From Phycicoccus sp. Soil748 (lineage in GTDB: Bacteria > Actinomycetota > Actinomycetes > Actinomycetales > Dermatophilaceae): DNA of 61,017 nucleotides. The position numbers were made by a program, and so were the translations under genes. The number at the start of each line of letters is the position of its first letter. Within the stretch, counting starts at the first letter, position 1. Below, one piece after another: positions 17,480 to 25,993 of this stretch. The stretch spans positions 976,714 to 1,037,730 of the forward strand of contig NZ_LMSC01000007.1 of NCBI RefSeq assembly GCF_001428025.1. The letters run 5' to 3'. The notes under the pieces are model-generated. The model saw nothing but the letters and a program-made list of their open reading frames with translations, did not search any database and was not told the DNA's origin.

Positions 17480-17713
17480 TCAGGGGGCCAGGAGGTAGCC
17501 GGCCTCGTCGACGGCGGCGGCGATGTCGGCGCGGTCAACGGGCTGGGAGGCCGTGACCGTGACGGTGCCGGAGGCCACCTCGACGGTGACGGAGTCGACG
17601 CCAGCGACGGCGGAGATCTCGGCGGTGACGGCCCGCTCGCAGTGCGAGCAGGTCATGCCGTTCACCGTGAACGTGGTCGAGCCGATGAACGTGCGGGGGG
17701 TGCTGGACAGCAT
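17480..17713 (-). CDS. copZ: Heavy-metal-associated (CopZ-like) chaperone
   Basis: 77 aa from the ATG at 17711-17713, preceded by AAGGAGTTCAG. A single HMA domain: GSTTFTVNGMTCSHCERAVT with the CxxC metal-binding pair near residues 21-24, then the betaalphabeta pattern ending in AAVDEAGYLL. CopZ proteins hand Cu(I) to CopA. A longer upstream frame exists but is Arg/Pro-rich and crosses the operator. Divergent from the first LAL regulator, with the operator 57 bp upstream. Confidence 0.9.
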   Translation of the reverse strand: MLSSTPRTFIGSTTFTVNGMTCSHCERAVTAEISAVAGVDSVTVEVASGTVTVTASQPVDRADIAAAVDEAGYLLAP

Positions 17714-17770
17714 CTGAACTCCTTGATGGTGGTTGCGGTTCTGGTTACGAGAGTCGGCGAACATGGAGTT

Positions 17771-17796
17771 GTTCACGCCGGTAAAACCGCCGGGTT
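17771..17796 (-). promoter_or_regulatory. Island operator between copZ and LAL regulator 1
   Basis: Minus strand core CCCGGCGGTTTTACCGGCG followed by TGAAC; 57 bp before the chaperone start. The LuxR-type regulator gene starts 87 bp away on the other side. Confidence 0.72.
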
Positions 17797-17883
17797 CTCG
17801 CCGCAGCCCCGGGGCGCCCAGGTGTATTTGTGCTGGTGACGGGACCGATTGGCTCTCGCGATGTCCGCGCGGCTGGTTAGCAT

Positions 17884-20604
17884 TTGGGCGTGCTGGCTGG
17901 ACGGGGTGTGGAGCGCGCGGCAGTGACGCGCCTGCTCGAGTCGGCCCGGGATGGCCGCGGTGGGTCACTGGTGGTGCGTGGCGTCGCCGGGGCCGGGAAG
18001 TCGACTCTTCTGGCTGAGGCAGTGACGGACGCCGAAGACGTGATCGTGCTGCGTACGTCCGGGGTCGAGTCGGAGTCACCGCTGGCGTTTGCCGCGCTAC
18101 AGCGGCTGCTGTGGCCCGTCCGCTCCCGGATCGACGCCCTGCCCGTACCGCAGCAGACCGCGTTGCGAACTGCCTTGGGTGAGCGGGAGGGTGACGGCGA
18201 CCGGTTCCTGACGTTCATGGGCATCCTGAGCGTCCTGGCGGATGCGGCCGAGGAAGCCCCGGTCGTGGTCGTGGTCGACGATGCGCACTGGCTGGACGAC
18301 GCGTCCACCGCAGCCCTGCTGTTCACTGCCCGCCGAATCCAGGCCGAACGCGTCGCGCTGCTCTTCGCCGCCCGGGACGGTGACCCTCGCCGGTTCGACG
18401 CACCTGACCTGCCGACCCTGTCCTTGGCAGGGGTGTCCGGGCCCGATGCGGACGCCCTACTCGCCGGGACCGCAGGCCGCGTTGTCGAGGCGGCTGTGCG
18501 TGACCACCTGGTCGCTGCCACCGGCGGCAACCCCCTCGCCCTGGTCGAGCTCGGCGCAGCGCTCACCCCCGAGCAGCTCGCTGGCGCAGCACCGATGCCG
18601 TCGCCGTTGCCGCTCACCGATGGGGTTGAACGAGCGTTCCTGGACCGGTACCGGCGTCTGCCCGAGGCCGCGCAACAGCTGCTCCTGGTCGCGTGCGCCG
18701 ACGACACAGGACGGGTGAGCGTCATCCGCGGCGCCGCGGACCGACTCCACGCCGACGACGACGCCCTGGAAGAGGTTGAACGTGCCGGCCTGCTCAGCGT
18801 GACCGGCAGCCAGGTGGCCCTGTACCACCCGCTGGTTCGCTCGGCCGTCTACACAGCAGCGACCAGCGCCGGACGACGCGCCGCGCACCAAGCGTTGGCT
18901 GACGCCCTCGGCGACGACCCGGACCGACGGGCATGGCATCTGGCCGCCGCGACCGACCGCGCGGACGACAACGTCGTCGCCGCGCTCGACGCCGTCGCCG
19001 CTCGGGCTGCCGGACGAGGTGGGCACGAAGCTGCCGCAGCCGCGTGGGCTCGCGCAGCAGAGCTCACCAGCAGCAGTCCAGACCGCGGCCGTCGCCTGTA
19101 CCGGGCGGCGTCGTCGGCATGGCTGGGTGCGCATCCGCCGCAGGCAGCCGCCCTCGCGAACGCCGCCGACCCGCACATCGACGACCCGCACCTACGGGCG
19201 CAGCTCCTGACCCTGCAAGGGCAGATTGCGTGGAACACCCGTTCGTTGAACGACGGGTACGACTTCGTTCTGCAGGCCGCGGAAGTGGCCGACAGGGTTG
19301 ACCCTGCGATGGCGGCGCAGCTGGTGATGCTCGCCGCCGCCCTCGCCGCTTTCGGGGCGCATTCACCGCGCCAGCTGGACCAGGCCCTGTGGCACCGCGC
19401 CCCGGCGCCGGATGCTCCGGCGCACGGGTTGGCTGCGGCCGCGCTGCTGCGGGGGTTCCGCGGCGTTGCGGACGGCAACTGGGCGCTGGCAGCTGAGTCG
19501 ATTCGTGCCGCGTTCGAGCTGGTGGACGCCGACCCTGCTGACGACCACGTCCTGCAGCCGAACCTAGCCATTGCCGCGTTTCTCATCGACGACGACGAGA
19601 GCAGTCTGCGGCTGCACGACGAGCAGCTCACCATCGCTCGCAGGGATGGGGCGCTCACCATGGTCGAGCACGCCCTGACCCGAGGGTTCTGGTCGCAGGT
19701 CGCCACGGGCGCTTGGGCGAAGGCAGCCGCGGCCGCGGTGGAGGCGCTGCCGCTGGCAGCCAGCACCGGGCACGTTGGGATGACAGCGCTGCCCACCGTC
19801 GAAGTTGCGCTCATGGCCGCGCTGCGAGGCGAGGACACCGCTGAGGCGCTTCTGGAGACGGTGGCCCAGATTCGCCGCGCTCACCGGGTCGGCATCACCG
19901 ATGGCCTGGTCGTTGACCTGGTCCACTGGGCGTCGGCCTTGCGAGCCAGCGCCCACCCGGCGGTTGCTCTGCACCACTTCGAGCAGATGACGAACCCGCC
20001 GCTTCGTCGGATGGCGACCCTCGACGTGTTCGACGCGGCGGCCCGCGGCGACCGCCCCGACATCGTGCGTACCTGGCTCGCGGACATGGAAGCGTTCGCG
20101 GCCGGTGCCGGTGCCCCCGCTGCTTGCGCAGTGGTGGAGCACGGGTGGGCGCTGCTGGCGGACGGTGACGACGCGGAACGGCACTTCCGCGCTGCCTTGG
20201 CTGCGCACGCGTCGTCGGTGCGGATACCGGATCGGGCCAAGACCGAACTCGCGTTCGGTGAGTGGCTGCGCCGGGCTCGACGACGCGTGGACGCCCGAGA
20301 GCACCTGCGGTCGGCGGCCGCGCTGTTTGAGGAGCTCGGCGCCACCGCGTGGGCGGAACGAGCCGGGCAGGAGTTGCGCGCCTCCGGGGAGAAGGCCCGC
20401 CGGCGTGACGTGTCCACTGCCACCGCCCTGACTGCGCAGGAACGTCAGGTGGCCGCGCTGGTGCGGCAGGGCCTGTCGAACCGGGATGCGGCAGCTCGGC
20501 TGTTCGTCAGCCCTCGCACCGTCGACTTTCACCTGCGCAACGTGTTCACCAAGCTCGGCGTCGCTTCCCGAGCCGAGCTCATGGCCATGCCGCTGGAGGT
20601 GTGA
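17884..20604 (+). CDS. LuxR-family ATP-binding regulator (LAL type), copy 1
   Basis: 906 aa. N-terminal AAA/NACHT-like ATPase with P-loop GVAGAGKST at residues 33-41 and Walker B VVVVDDAHWLDD at about 128-139, a long TPR-like middle, and a C-terminal LuxR helix-turn-helix: LTAQERQVAALVRQGLSNRD then SPRTVDFHLRNVFTKLGV. LAL proteins (MalT-like) are activators that sense a small ligand. The start is not certain: TTG at 17884 or GTG at 17890, neither with a clear binding site, so a leaderless transcript is possible. It is divergent from a copZ gene across the island operator and about as long as the second LAL at 44318. Confidence 0.9.
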   Translation: MGVLAGRGVERAAVTRLLESARDGRGGSLVVRGVAGAGKSTLLAEAVTDAEDVIVLRTSGVESESPLAFAALQRLLWPVRSRIDALPVPQQTALRTALGEREGDGDRFLTFMGILSVLADAAEEAPVVVVVDDAHWLDDASTAALLFTARRIQAERVALLFAARDGDPRRFDAPDLPTLSLAGVSGPDADALLAGTAGRVVEAAVRDHLVAATGGNPLALVELGAALTPEQLAGAAPMPSPLPLTDGVERAFLDRYRRLPEAAQQLLLVACADDTGRVSVIRGAADRLHADDDALEEVERAGLLSVTGSQVALYHPLVRSAVYTAATSAGRRAAHQALADALGDDPDRRAWHLAAATDRADDNVVAALDAVAARAAGRGGHEAAAAAWARAAELTSSSPDRGRRLYRAASSAWLGAHPPQAAALANAADPHIDDPHLRAQLLTLQGQIAWNTRSLNDGYDFVLQAAEVADRVDPAMAAQLVMLAAALAAFGAHSPRQLDQALWHRAPAPDAPAHGLAAAALLRGFRGVADGNWALAAESIRAAFELVDADPADDHVLQPNLAIAAFLIDDDESSLRLHDEQLTIARRDGALTMVEHALTRGFWSQVATGAWAKAAAAAVEALPLAASTGHVGMTALPTVEVALMAALRGEDTAEALLETVAQIRRAHRVGITDGLVVDLVHWASALRASAHPAVALHHFEQMTNPPLRRMATLDVFDAAARGDRPDIVRTWLADMEAFAAGAGAPAACAVVEHGWALLADGDDAERHFRAALAAHASSVRIPDRAKTELAFGEWLRRARRRVDAREHLRSAAALFEELGATAWAERAGQELRASGEKARRRDVSTATALTAQERQVAALVRQGLSNRDAAARLFVSPRTVDFHLRNVFTKLGVASRAELMAMPLEV

Positions 20605-20637
20605 GAGCGCTGTGCGGTGATGGGGCCGCCATGGCGC

Positions 20638-20664
20638 AACCCGGCGATTCTGCCGGGGTGAAGC
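20638..20664 (+). promoter_or_regulatory. Island operator upstream of the flavin monooxygenase gene
   Basis: Core CCCGGCGATTCTGCCGGGG followed by TGAAGC; 51 bp before the ATG at 20716. A TAGCGT lies about 15 bp further on and could be the -10 element. Confidence 0.72.
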
Positions 20665-20715
20665 ATCGCCGGCAGTCCTAGCGTTCGGAGGCAACACCCG
20701 AACCAAGGAGCCACC

Positions 20716-21822
20716 ATGAACAACACGCCTACGGCCGGCCCGGCGCCGCTCGATGTCATTGTGGTCGGCGCCGGTCAGGCTGGCTTAGCCATCGGTCACT
20801 ACTTCGCTCAGGGTGGCCTGAGCTTCGTCCTGCTGGAGGCGGGTGGCGAGGTTGGCCATACGTGGCGGAACCGGTGGGACTCGTTGCGGCTGTTCTCTCC
20901 GGCGCAGTACGACTCGCTGCCGGGTATGCCGTTTCCTGCCCCGGCGGACAGTCACCCTTCCAAGGACGACGTGGCCGACTACCTGGCTTCCTATGCGGAA
21001 CGATTCGACCTTCCGGTGCGGTTGAACTCGCCGGTGCTGCGAACGCACCGCGAGCAGGACGGGAACTTCGTTGTAACCACGCCCTCCGGTGAGCTGCGTG
21101 CCCGGCAGGTGGTGGTGGCCACCGGCCCGTTCCAGACGCCCCGGGTGCCTGCTGCCGCGAGCGAGCTCGACCGGCAGGTGCAGCAGCTCCACAGCGCCGA
21201 CTATCGAAACCCCGGCCAGGTGCTCGGCACGCGTGTGCTTGTGGTCGGTGCTGCGAACTCCGGGCTCCAGATCGCGGACGAGCTCGCACCAACCCATACT
21301 GTGAGCGTCTCCGTCGGGTCCAAGCCGCTCGCCCTGCCGCATCGCATCGCGGGCAGGGACCTGTTCTTCTGGCTGACGAAGGTCGGCTTCTTCAAGGTGG
21401 CGGCGACCAGTCGCCTGGCTCGGCGGTTGCGCGCCCGCGGTGACCTGGTCATCGGCACCCGCAGCGCCGACCTGCGCAGGGCCGGTATCGGGTTCCGGAC
21501 CCGTCTGACCGGGTTCACCGGGGACGTCGCACAGTTCGCGGACGGCACCACAATGCGCGTGGATGCTGTCGTGTGGGCTACCGGGTTCGCGTCGGACTAC
21601 TCGTGGCTGGAGGTGCCCGGCGTCATCGTTGACCGGCAGGTCCGCCACCAGGACGGCGTGACCCAGGTTCCGGGGTTGTACTTCTTGGGGTTGCCGTGGC
21701 AGACGAGCCGGGGGTCGGCGTTGCTCGGGTTCGTCGGCGCTGACGCGGCCGCCCTGTCTGCGCGCATTGTCGGGGCTGTCCGGGCGGCGCAGGAGGCGCC
21801 GGCGGTCCACACGGCGTCCTGA
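20716..21822 (+). CDS. FAD-dependent monooxygenase (CzcO/YUC-like flavoprotein)
   Basis: 368 aa, with AAGGAGCCACC before the ATG. Two dinucleotide folds: FAD site DVIVVGAGQAGLAIGHYF (about residues 13-30) and NADP site VLVVGAANSGLQIADEL (about 173-189), plus the ATGF motif WATGFASDYSWL near 278-289. The TWRNRWDSLRLFSPAQYDSLPG block is typical of the CzcO-like group. The name CzcO comes from association with cation-diffusion genes; a true role in metal resistance is unproven. Probable reaction is NADPH-dependent oxygenation of a small lipophilic molecule. Preceded by the island operator. Confidence 0.88.
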   Translation: MNNTPTAGPAPLDVIVVGAGQAGLAIGHYFAQGGLSFVLLEAGGEVGHTWRNRWDSLRLFSPAQYDSLPGMPFPAPADSHPSKDDVADYLASYAERFDLPVRLNSPVLRTHREQDGNFVVTTPSGELRARQVVVATGPFQTPRVPAAASELDRQVQQLHSADYRNPGQVLGTRVLVVGAANSGLQIADELAPTHTVSVSVGSKPLALPHRIAGRDLFFWLTKVGFFKVAATSRLARRLRARGDLVIGTRSADLRRAGIGFRTRLTGFTGDVAQFADGTTMRVDAVVWATGFASDYSWLEVPGVIVDRQVRHQDGVTQVPGLYFLGLPWQTSRGSALLGFVGADAAALSARIVGAVRAAQEAPAVHTAS

Positions 21823-22077
21823 TCCAGGCCCCGCGGCAGCAGCGTTCGGGGCGCGCGGCCACACTTGACGGTGGCGTTGGTCACACGTTCGGCTGGTTCG
21901 CGCCGCGCGGCAGGGCTCCGTTCGACCCTGACATCGGGACCCCCCGTGCTCAATGGGTACAGCGACCCGGCTATGGCTGACAAGGTCGTGCACCTCGTCG
22001 GCAGTCAGCCTGGCAAGACGCTGCTGCGGCGAACGTCAGGGTGCTGGATACCGACCAGCGCCTTGCGAACATCCTGC
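21823..22077. other. Intergenic stretch without a recognisable gene
   Basis: Short open frames on both strands give no family match and no good ribosome binding site. It could hold gene remnants, since it abuts the broken chaperone gene. Confidence 0.4.
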
Positions 22078-22290
22078 TCAGGGGGCAGCTGTAGGGGCAC
22101 CCGGTGTAACAACGACGCTGACCTCGATCCCCCCGTCGATGGTCATGAGCTGGGAGGCGACGGCTCAGGCGCAGTGGTCGCAGGTCATCTCGACGACTTG
22201 GAAGGTCTGCGTCGAACGGGTCTCGCCGGTGCCGGTCGTTGCGGTCGATTCGCTGCTCGCGTCGCCGAAGGCGTCTGTGGTGGGGGTCAT
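22078..22290 (-). pseudogene. HMA chaperone gene broken by an internal TGA
   Basis: The frame starts at the ATG 22288-22290 with AAGGAGCACACCG upstream and reads through TFQVVEMTCDHCA, then TGA at 22165-22167, then AVASQLMTIDGGIEVSVVV in the same frame to a stop at 22078. Comparison with the intact chaperone at 36474 ([14 protein letters not shown]) shows the TGA in place of an Arg codon, consistent with a CGA to TGA change. The truncated product would be 41 aa and lack most of the fold, though it keeps the CxxC. It lies downstream of the hydrolase gene on the same strand. Confidence 0.8.
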
Positions 22291-22339
22291 CGGTGTGCTC
22301 CTTGCTGAGGCAGTGGGTTGGTTTGCTGTGAGCGTGCGG

Positions 22340-23689
22340 TCAAGGGGTGGTGTGCTCGCTGGCTGTCAGCGGATGGTTGGTGCGGACGGCGGTGACGACG
22401 TCGAGCACGGCCTGGCTGGTCTGGACGGCGTACTGCTTCTGCCCGAGCAGTCCTTGGTGGGTGGCTCCGTTGACGACGCGCCAGACGCTGTTGGTCGACA
22501 GGGTGGCGCTCCGCTTCTGGTCGGTCAGCCAGGACTCGGGGTGCTCGCCGGCGGTGAGAACGAACAGGGGCTTGTCGCCGAAGTCGTGCAGGGACGCGGC
22601 CTCCTGAACGATGGCGCCGCCGCGGAGGTACTCGTCGACGATGCTCTGCACGGTGTGCCCCTGGGCGATGTCGTACGCGAGCTGGTCCTCGTAGCGGCCG
22701 GGCAGGCTGCCCCGGGCTAGGCCGCCGTACAGCCGACCGAGCCCGACGGGGGCCGTCAGGGAGGTGAGGTTGGCGAACCGGCCGTACGCGTCGTCGGAGC
22801 TGTTGCCGGCGGCGGGGACGACGGGCATGGCCGGCTCGCTTGAGGCGGTGGAGTCCAGCAGGACTAGACCGGCGACCTCGTCGGGGTAGTGCGCGGCGAA
22901 GATGCGCACGTACAAGCCGCCGAAGGAGTGCCCAGCAAGCACGTAGGGGCCCGGGACGCCTGCGCTGTGCAGCAGCGTGTGAAGGTCGGTGGCGATCTGG
23001 GCGCCGTCTTGGGCGGCAGCGGAGGGTTCGCTGCCTCCGCGGCCGGCGCGGTCGTAGACGCACGTGCGTGTCCGGGCGGCTACGACCGGGGTGATGAGTC
23101 CCATGCTGGCCGACGTTCCGCCGGCGCCCGGCTCCAGGACGACGGTCGGGGCCCCCGAGCCGGTGCACTCGAGCCGCAGCTGGTGGCCGTCGACGGTGAC
23201 GAGGCGTCCGGCGGCCAGGTACGGGTTGGGCTCGCCGGCCGAGCGGACGACCTGCCAGACGCCGCCGACGGCGCACAGGGCGAGGATGGAGAACACGGCG
23301 TACAGCTGGACGCGTCCAGCGCGGCTGCGTAGGTCGTGGTGCATCCGGACCACCATCCACACCACGAGGCCGAGCAAAGCGGGTGGCCAGACCCAGCTCA
23401 GAACCCCGCGGGTCGACCCGAAGACGAGCAGCAGGAGCCCACCTGTGCCCATGAACACGGCGGGGACCGCAGCCCAGCGTTGCGGCTGGTCGGTGAGCCA
23501 CTGGGAGAGCCCGAGCAATGTCGCCCAGCCAATCGCGAAGCCGCACAGGACCGCCCCGGTGACAGCCGCCTCAGTGACCGGGACGAACGGGCAGAAGGTG
23601 AGGACCACCGCGGCGAGGACGCCTGTCGCGAGGGAGACGGCCACGACCCCGCCCATTCGACGGCGGGGCGTGGCGACGGTCGTGGTCAT
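22340..23689 (-). CDS. Membrane-anchored alpha/beta-hydrolase, copy 1
   Basis: 449 aa from the ATG at 23687-23689, which has GGAGAACGGT upstream. Residues 1 to about 145 hold four hydrophobic segments (VAVSLATGVLAAVVLTFCPF, AVLCGFAIGWATLLGLSQWL, AVPAVFMGTGGLLLLVFGST, WPPALLGLVVWMVVRM) and a fifth follows at LYAVFSILALCAVGGVWQVV. Then an alpha/beta-hydrolase domain: oxyanion region LEPGAGGTSAS, TCVYDRAGRGGSEPS, nucleophile elbow GHSFGG, an acid and a final His in VNGATHQGLLGQ. A close relative with the same layout is at 29888. The catalytic domain is probably extracytoplasmic. Downstream of the PadR-linked hydrolase on the same strand. Confidence 0.83.
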   Translation of the reverse strand: MTTTVATPRRRMGGVVAVSLATGVLAAVVLTFCPFVPVTEAAVTGAVLCGFAIGWATLLGLSQWLTDQPQRWAAVPAVFMGTGGLLLLVFGSTRGVLSWVWPPALLGLVVWMVVRMHHDLRSRAGRVQLYAVFSILALCAVGGVWQVVRSAGEPNPYLAAGRLVTVDGHQLRLECTGSGAPTVVLEPGAGGTSASMGLITPVVAARTRTCVYDRAGRGGSEPSAAAQDGAQIATDLHTLLHSAGVPGPYVLAGHSFGGLYVRIFAAHYPDEVAGLVLLDSTASSEPAMPVVPAAGNSSDDAYGRFANLTSLTAPVGLGRLYGGLARGSLPGRYEDQLAYDIAQGHTVQSIVDEYLRGGAIVQEAASLHDFGDKPLFVLTAGEHPESWLTDQKRSATLSTNSVWRVVNGATHQGLLGQKQYAVQTSQAVLDVVTAVRTNHPLTASEHTTP

Positions 23690-23751
23690 ACCGTTCTCCA
23701 GAGCTGAGGGTGAGGTGTGGACGCGTCGTCGCAGGAGCGGGGGTCGGCGAG

Positions 23752-24696
23752 TCATCTGATGGCGGTGTGTTCGGTGATCGCCTCGATCAGGCGCGGCCAC
23801 AGCGCGCGGGGTCGGTCATGGCCCATGTCCTCGACCAGCAAGAGTCGGGCGTTGGGAACCAGCTCGGCGGTTCGCCGACCGCCGCTGGGGTCGATGAGGG
23901 TGTCGTCGAGGCCGTGGATGACCAGGGTTGGCACATCGAGGGACGAGAGCGCCTGGGCGCGCGAGCCGTCCAGGATCATGGCGGCGAGCTGTCGGGGGAC
24001 GCCCGCGGGGTAGTACGCGCGGTCGTAGTTCGCGGCAGCGTGGGCCCGCAGCTGTGCTGCGTCACCGTAGCGACGCGAGGCCCACTCAAGTTCGCGCACG
24101 GCCGTGGCCACGTACCCGTCGCGGTCAGCTGGCCGGGAGGCGAACAGCACCTGCTGTGCCTCGGGCGTCGACTGCCCGTACTCCGGCTCGCCGGTCGAGG
24201 ACATCATCGACGTCAACGACAGCACCCGGCTAGGGAACTCGATCGCCATCCTCTGCGCGATCATGCCGCCCATCGAGGACCCGACCACGTGAGCACGGTC
24301 GATGCCGAGCTGGTCGAGCACGGCGATACCGTCGGCGGCCATGTCCCGCAACGAGTACGGCGCCATCGCGAGCGCGCGCTCGAAGTCGCCAGACGTCACC
24401 GCGGTGATGAGGTCGCCGAGGGAGACCGGGTGCTCGTCCAGCTTCGTCGAGAGGCCGCAGTCGCGGTTGTCGTAGCGGATGACGTAGCGGCCGCGGGCAG
24501 CGAGCATGCGGCAGAAGTCGGCGTCCCAACCGAGCAGTTGGGTTCCGAAGCCCATCACGAGCAGAACGGCCGGGTCGTCAGGGGCTCCGAAGGTCTCGTG
24601 CTCGATAGTGATGGGTTTGCTGCTGGTGTCGGTGAGCGCGACTGCTGGCTCGGTGCCCGTCGTGGTGTCTGGCGTCGTGGCCGCCTGGGGTGACAT
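23752..24696 (-). CDS. Cytoplasmic alpha/beta-hydrolase controlled with a PadR regulator
   Basis: 314 aa from the ATG at 24694-24696 (MSPQAATTPDTTTG), with GAGAGAGAC upstream. Alpha/beta-hydrolase core: LLVMGFGTQLLGWDADFC, VIRYDNRDCGLSTKL, nucleophile GSSMGGMIAQRMA, acid in HGLDDTLI, and catalytic His in VEDMGHDRP. The MGFGTQ.WD and NRDxGLS blocks recall the aclacinomycin methylesterase-like (RdmC) group, suggesting ester hydrolysis of a natural product, but that is inference. Divergent from the padR gene with a promoter and repeated ACATGT sequence between them. Confidence 0.85.
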   Translation of the reverse strand: MSPQAATTPDTTTGTEPAVALTDTSSKPITIEHETFGAPDDPAVLLVMGFGTQLLGWDADFCRMLAARGRYVIRYDNRDCGLSTKLDEHPVSLGDLITAVTSGDFERALAMAPYSLRDMAADGIAVLDQLGIDRAHVVGSSMGGMIAQRMAIEFPSRVLSLTSMMSSTGEPEYGQSTPEAQQVLFASRPADRDGYVATAVRELEWASRRYGDAAQLRAHAAANYDRAYYPAGVPRQLAAMILDGSRAQALSSLDVPTLVIHGLDDTLIDPSGGRRTAELVPNARLLLVEDMGHDRPRALWPRLIEAITEHTAIR

Positions 24697-24776
24697 GGCT
24701 GTCTCTCTCGTCGCGCGTCTGAGGTCAGGTGGGCCGGTACCGAGACAGGGGGATTGCGGCACCGGCCACATGACGA

Positions 24777-24804
24777 ACTTTACATGTCGTAATCGACCTG
24801 TCAA
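24777..24804 (-). promoter_or_regulatory. Promoter of the PadR-linked hydrolase with ACATGT repeats
   Basis: On the minus strand TTGACA (24799-24804) and TAAAGT (24777-24782) are 16 bp apart, a good sigma-70 type promoter. ACATGT palindromes at 24782-24787 and 24810-24815 bracket the -35 region; an AT-rich gap like this is typical of PadR operators. Confidence 0.55.
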
Positions 24805-24832
24805 TACATACATGTTCAGGTAGGGTGTGCTC

Positions 24833-25357
24833 ATGTCCTTGCGCTACGCGGTTCTTGGCCTGCTGGCCCGCCGTCCGTCCACCGGCTACGAGCTGACCCA
24901 GACCTTCGACCGGTCGCTGCGGACCTCATGGCACGCCCGGCACAGTCAGATCTATCCCGAGCTCGCCAAGCTCGAGGATGCCGACCTCGTGGAGGTTGTT
25001 GGGCATGGAGCCCGCCGGAGCAAGACCTACGCGATCACGGATGCCGGCCGTGCCGAGCTACGACAGTGGCTCGTCGAGGCGGAGCCTGACCGGTCCCAGC
25101 GCAGCGAGAGCGGGCTGCGCCTGTTCCTGACCCCGCTGCTGGACCCGGCCGACAGGCAGGCGACGTACCAGCGTGATCTCGTGCACGTCGACCAGGAGCT
25201 CGCCAGCCTCCAAGAGGTGCGAGCTGAGGTGCGAGCTGCGCCGGAGCCGGAGGCGTTCGCCCCGCAGGTCGAGCTCGGCATTCGGATCAACACGGTGCTG
25301 CGTGACTGGCTGCGCGAGCAGCTCCAGGCATCCGCCGGCGGCCCGGGCCATGACTGA
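24833..25357 (+). CDS. PadR family transcriptional regulator
   Basis: 174 aa from the ATG at 24833 (an in-frame GTG two codons earlier is less likely). N-terminal winged helix: SLRYAVLGLLARRPSTGYELTQTF and HSQIYPELAKLEDADLVEV, then a wing YAITDAGRAELRQWL, followed by a helical dimerisation domain (Vir/PadR C-terminal, about 90-170). PadR proteins usually repress a neighbouring gene until a phenolic or drug ligand binds. The divergent hydrolase is the natural target. Confidence 0.9.
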   Translation: MSLRYAVLGLLARRPSTGYELTQTFDRSLRTSWHARHSQIYPELAKLEDADLVEVVGHGARRSKTYAITDAGRAELRQWLVEAEPDRSQRSESGLRLFLTPLLDPADRQATYQRDLVHVDQELASLQEVRAEVRAAPEPEAFAPQVELGIRINTVLRDWLREQLQASAGGPGHD

Positions 25358-25463
25358 ACCCCGCCAGACCGGGGGTGTCCTGGGTCCGAGCGGACCGGTC
25401 CTGGACGGCTCAGCAACGACTCATCTCGGTCCTCTCGGGCCGCCCGAAGGAGAGGAGCCCGCG

Positions 25464-25808
25464 GTGACCAGGACGTACCGGGTTCAGGTGACCGGTCAGT
25501 TCACTGATCTGACCCCTGACGTCCGCGCCCAGCTTCGAGCCGAGCAGGCCGAGCATGATGTGTTCCTCGCGGCGTTCACGCCGGAGGGAACCTTCACGTA
25601 CACACCCACGCTGACCCGCTTCACCCTGCGCTACCTCCTCGAGGTCTCGGAGGATTCGGCCGCAGAAGCCGATGAGGCTGTCGGAGTGCACGGCGAACTT
25701 CTGGCGATGCTGTTCCTCGAGGCTCGGAGCATCACCCACAAGACGTTGACCACGACGGCAGTTTGCGTGGACGACGTCAAGACCAAGCGCCGACGCAACA
25801 AGCCATGA
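25464..25808 (+). CDS. DUF6204-like protein
   Basis: 114 aa from the GTG at 25464 (VTRTYRVQVTGQFTDL), with AAGGAGAGGAGCC upstream. The pattern VTGQFTDLTPDVRAQL, EHDVFLAAFTPEGTFTYTPTLTRFTLRYLLEV is that of the small uncharacterised family annotated as DUF6204. A longer frame upstream overlaps the padR gene and is not credible. It follows padR by about 106 bp on the same strand. Function unknown. Confidence 0.75.
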   Translation: MTRTYRVQVTGQFTDLTPDVRAQLRAEQAEHDVFLAAFTPEGTFTYTPTLTRFTLRYLLEVSEDSAAEADEAVGVHGELLAMLFLEARSITHKTLTTTAVCVDDVKTKRRRNKP

Positions 25809-25838
25809 CCTGAGTCGGACCTTGCGCGAGCGCCGCGA

Positions 25839-25879
25839 CCCACGCCCCCGGTTGGCGCAGTCCATCCGGGGGGCGTGGG
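25839..25879 (+). terminator. Hairpin after the DUF6204-like gene
   Basis: CCCACGCCCCC (25839-25849) pairs with the GGGGGGCGTGGG run ending at 25879, about 30 bp after the stop codon. Confidence 0.6.
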
Positions 25880-25993
25880 CACTGGGGCAGCTCCCTGCCG
25901 TGCGGAACACCTCCGCGGTTGGGTCGGCACGTGTACAGAGTTTCCGAGGGGACGTCCCGCTGGGGTTTCCGGATGCGTGAGCTGCAGCGTCCG

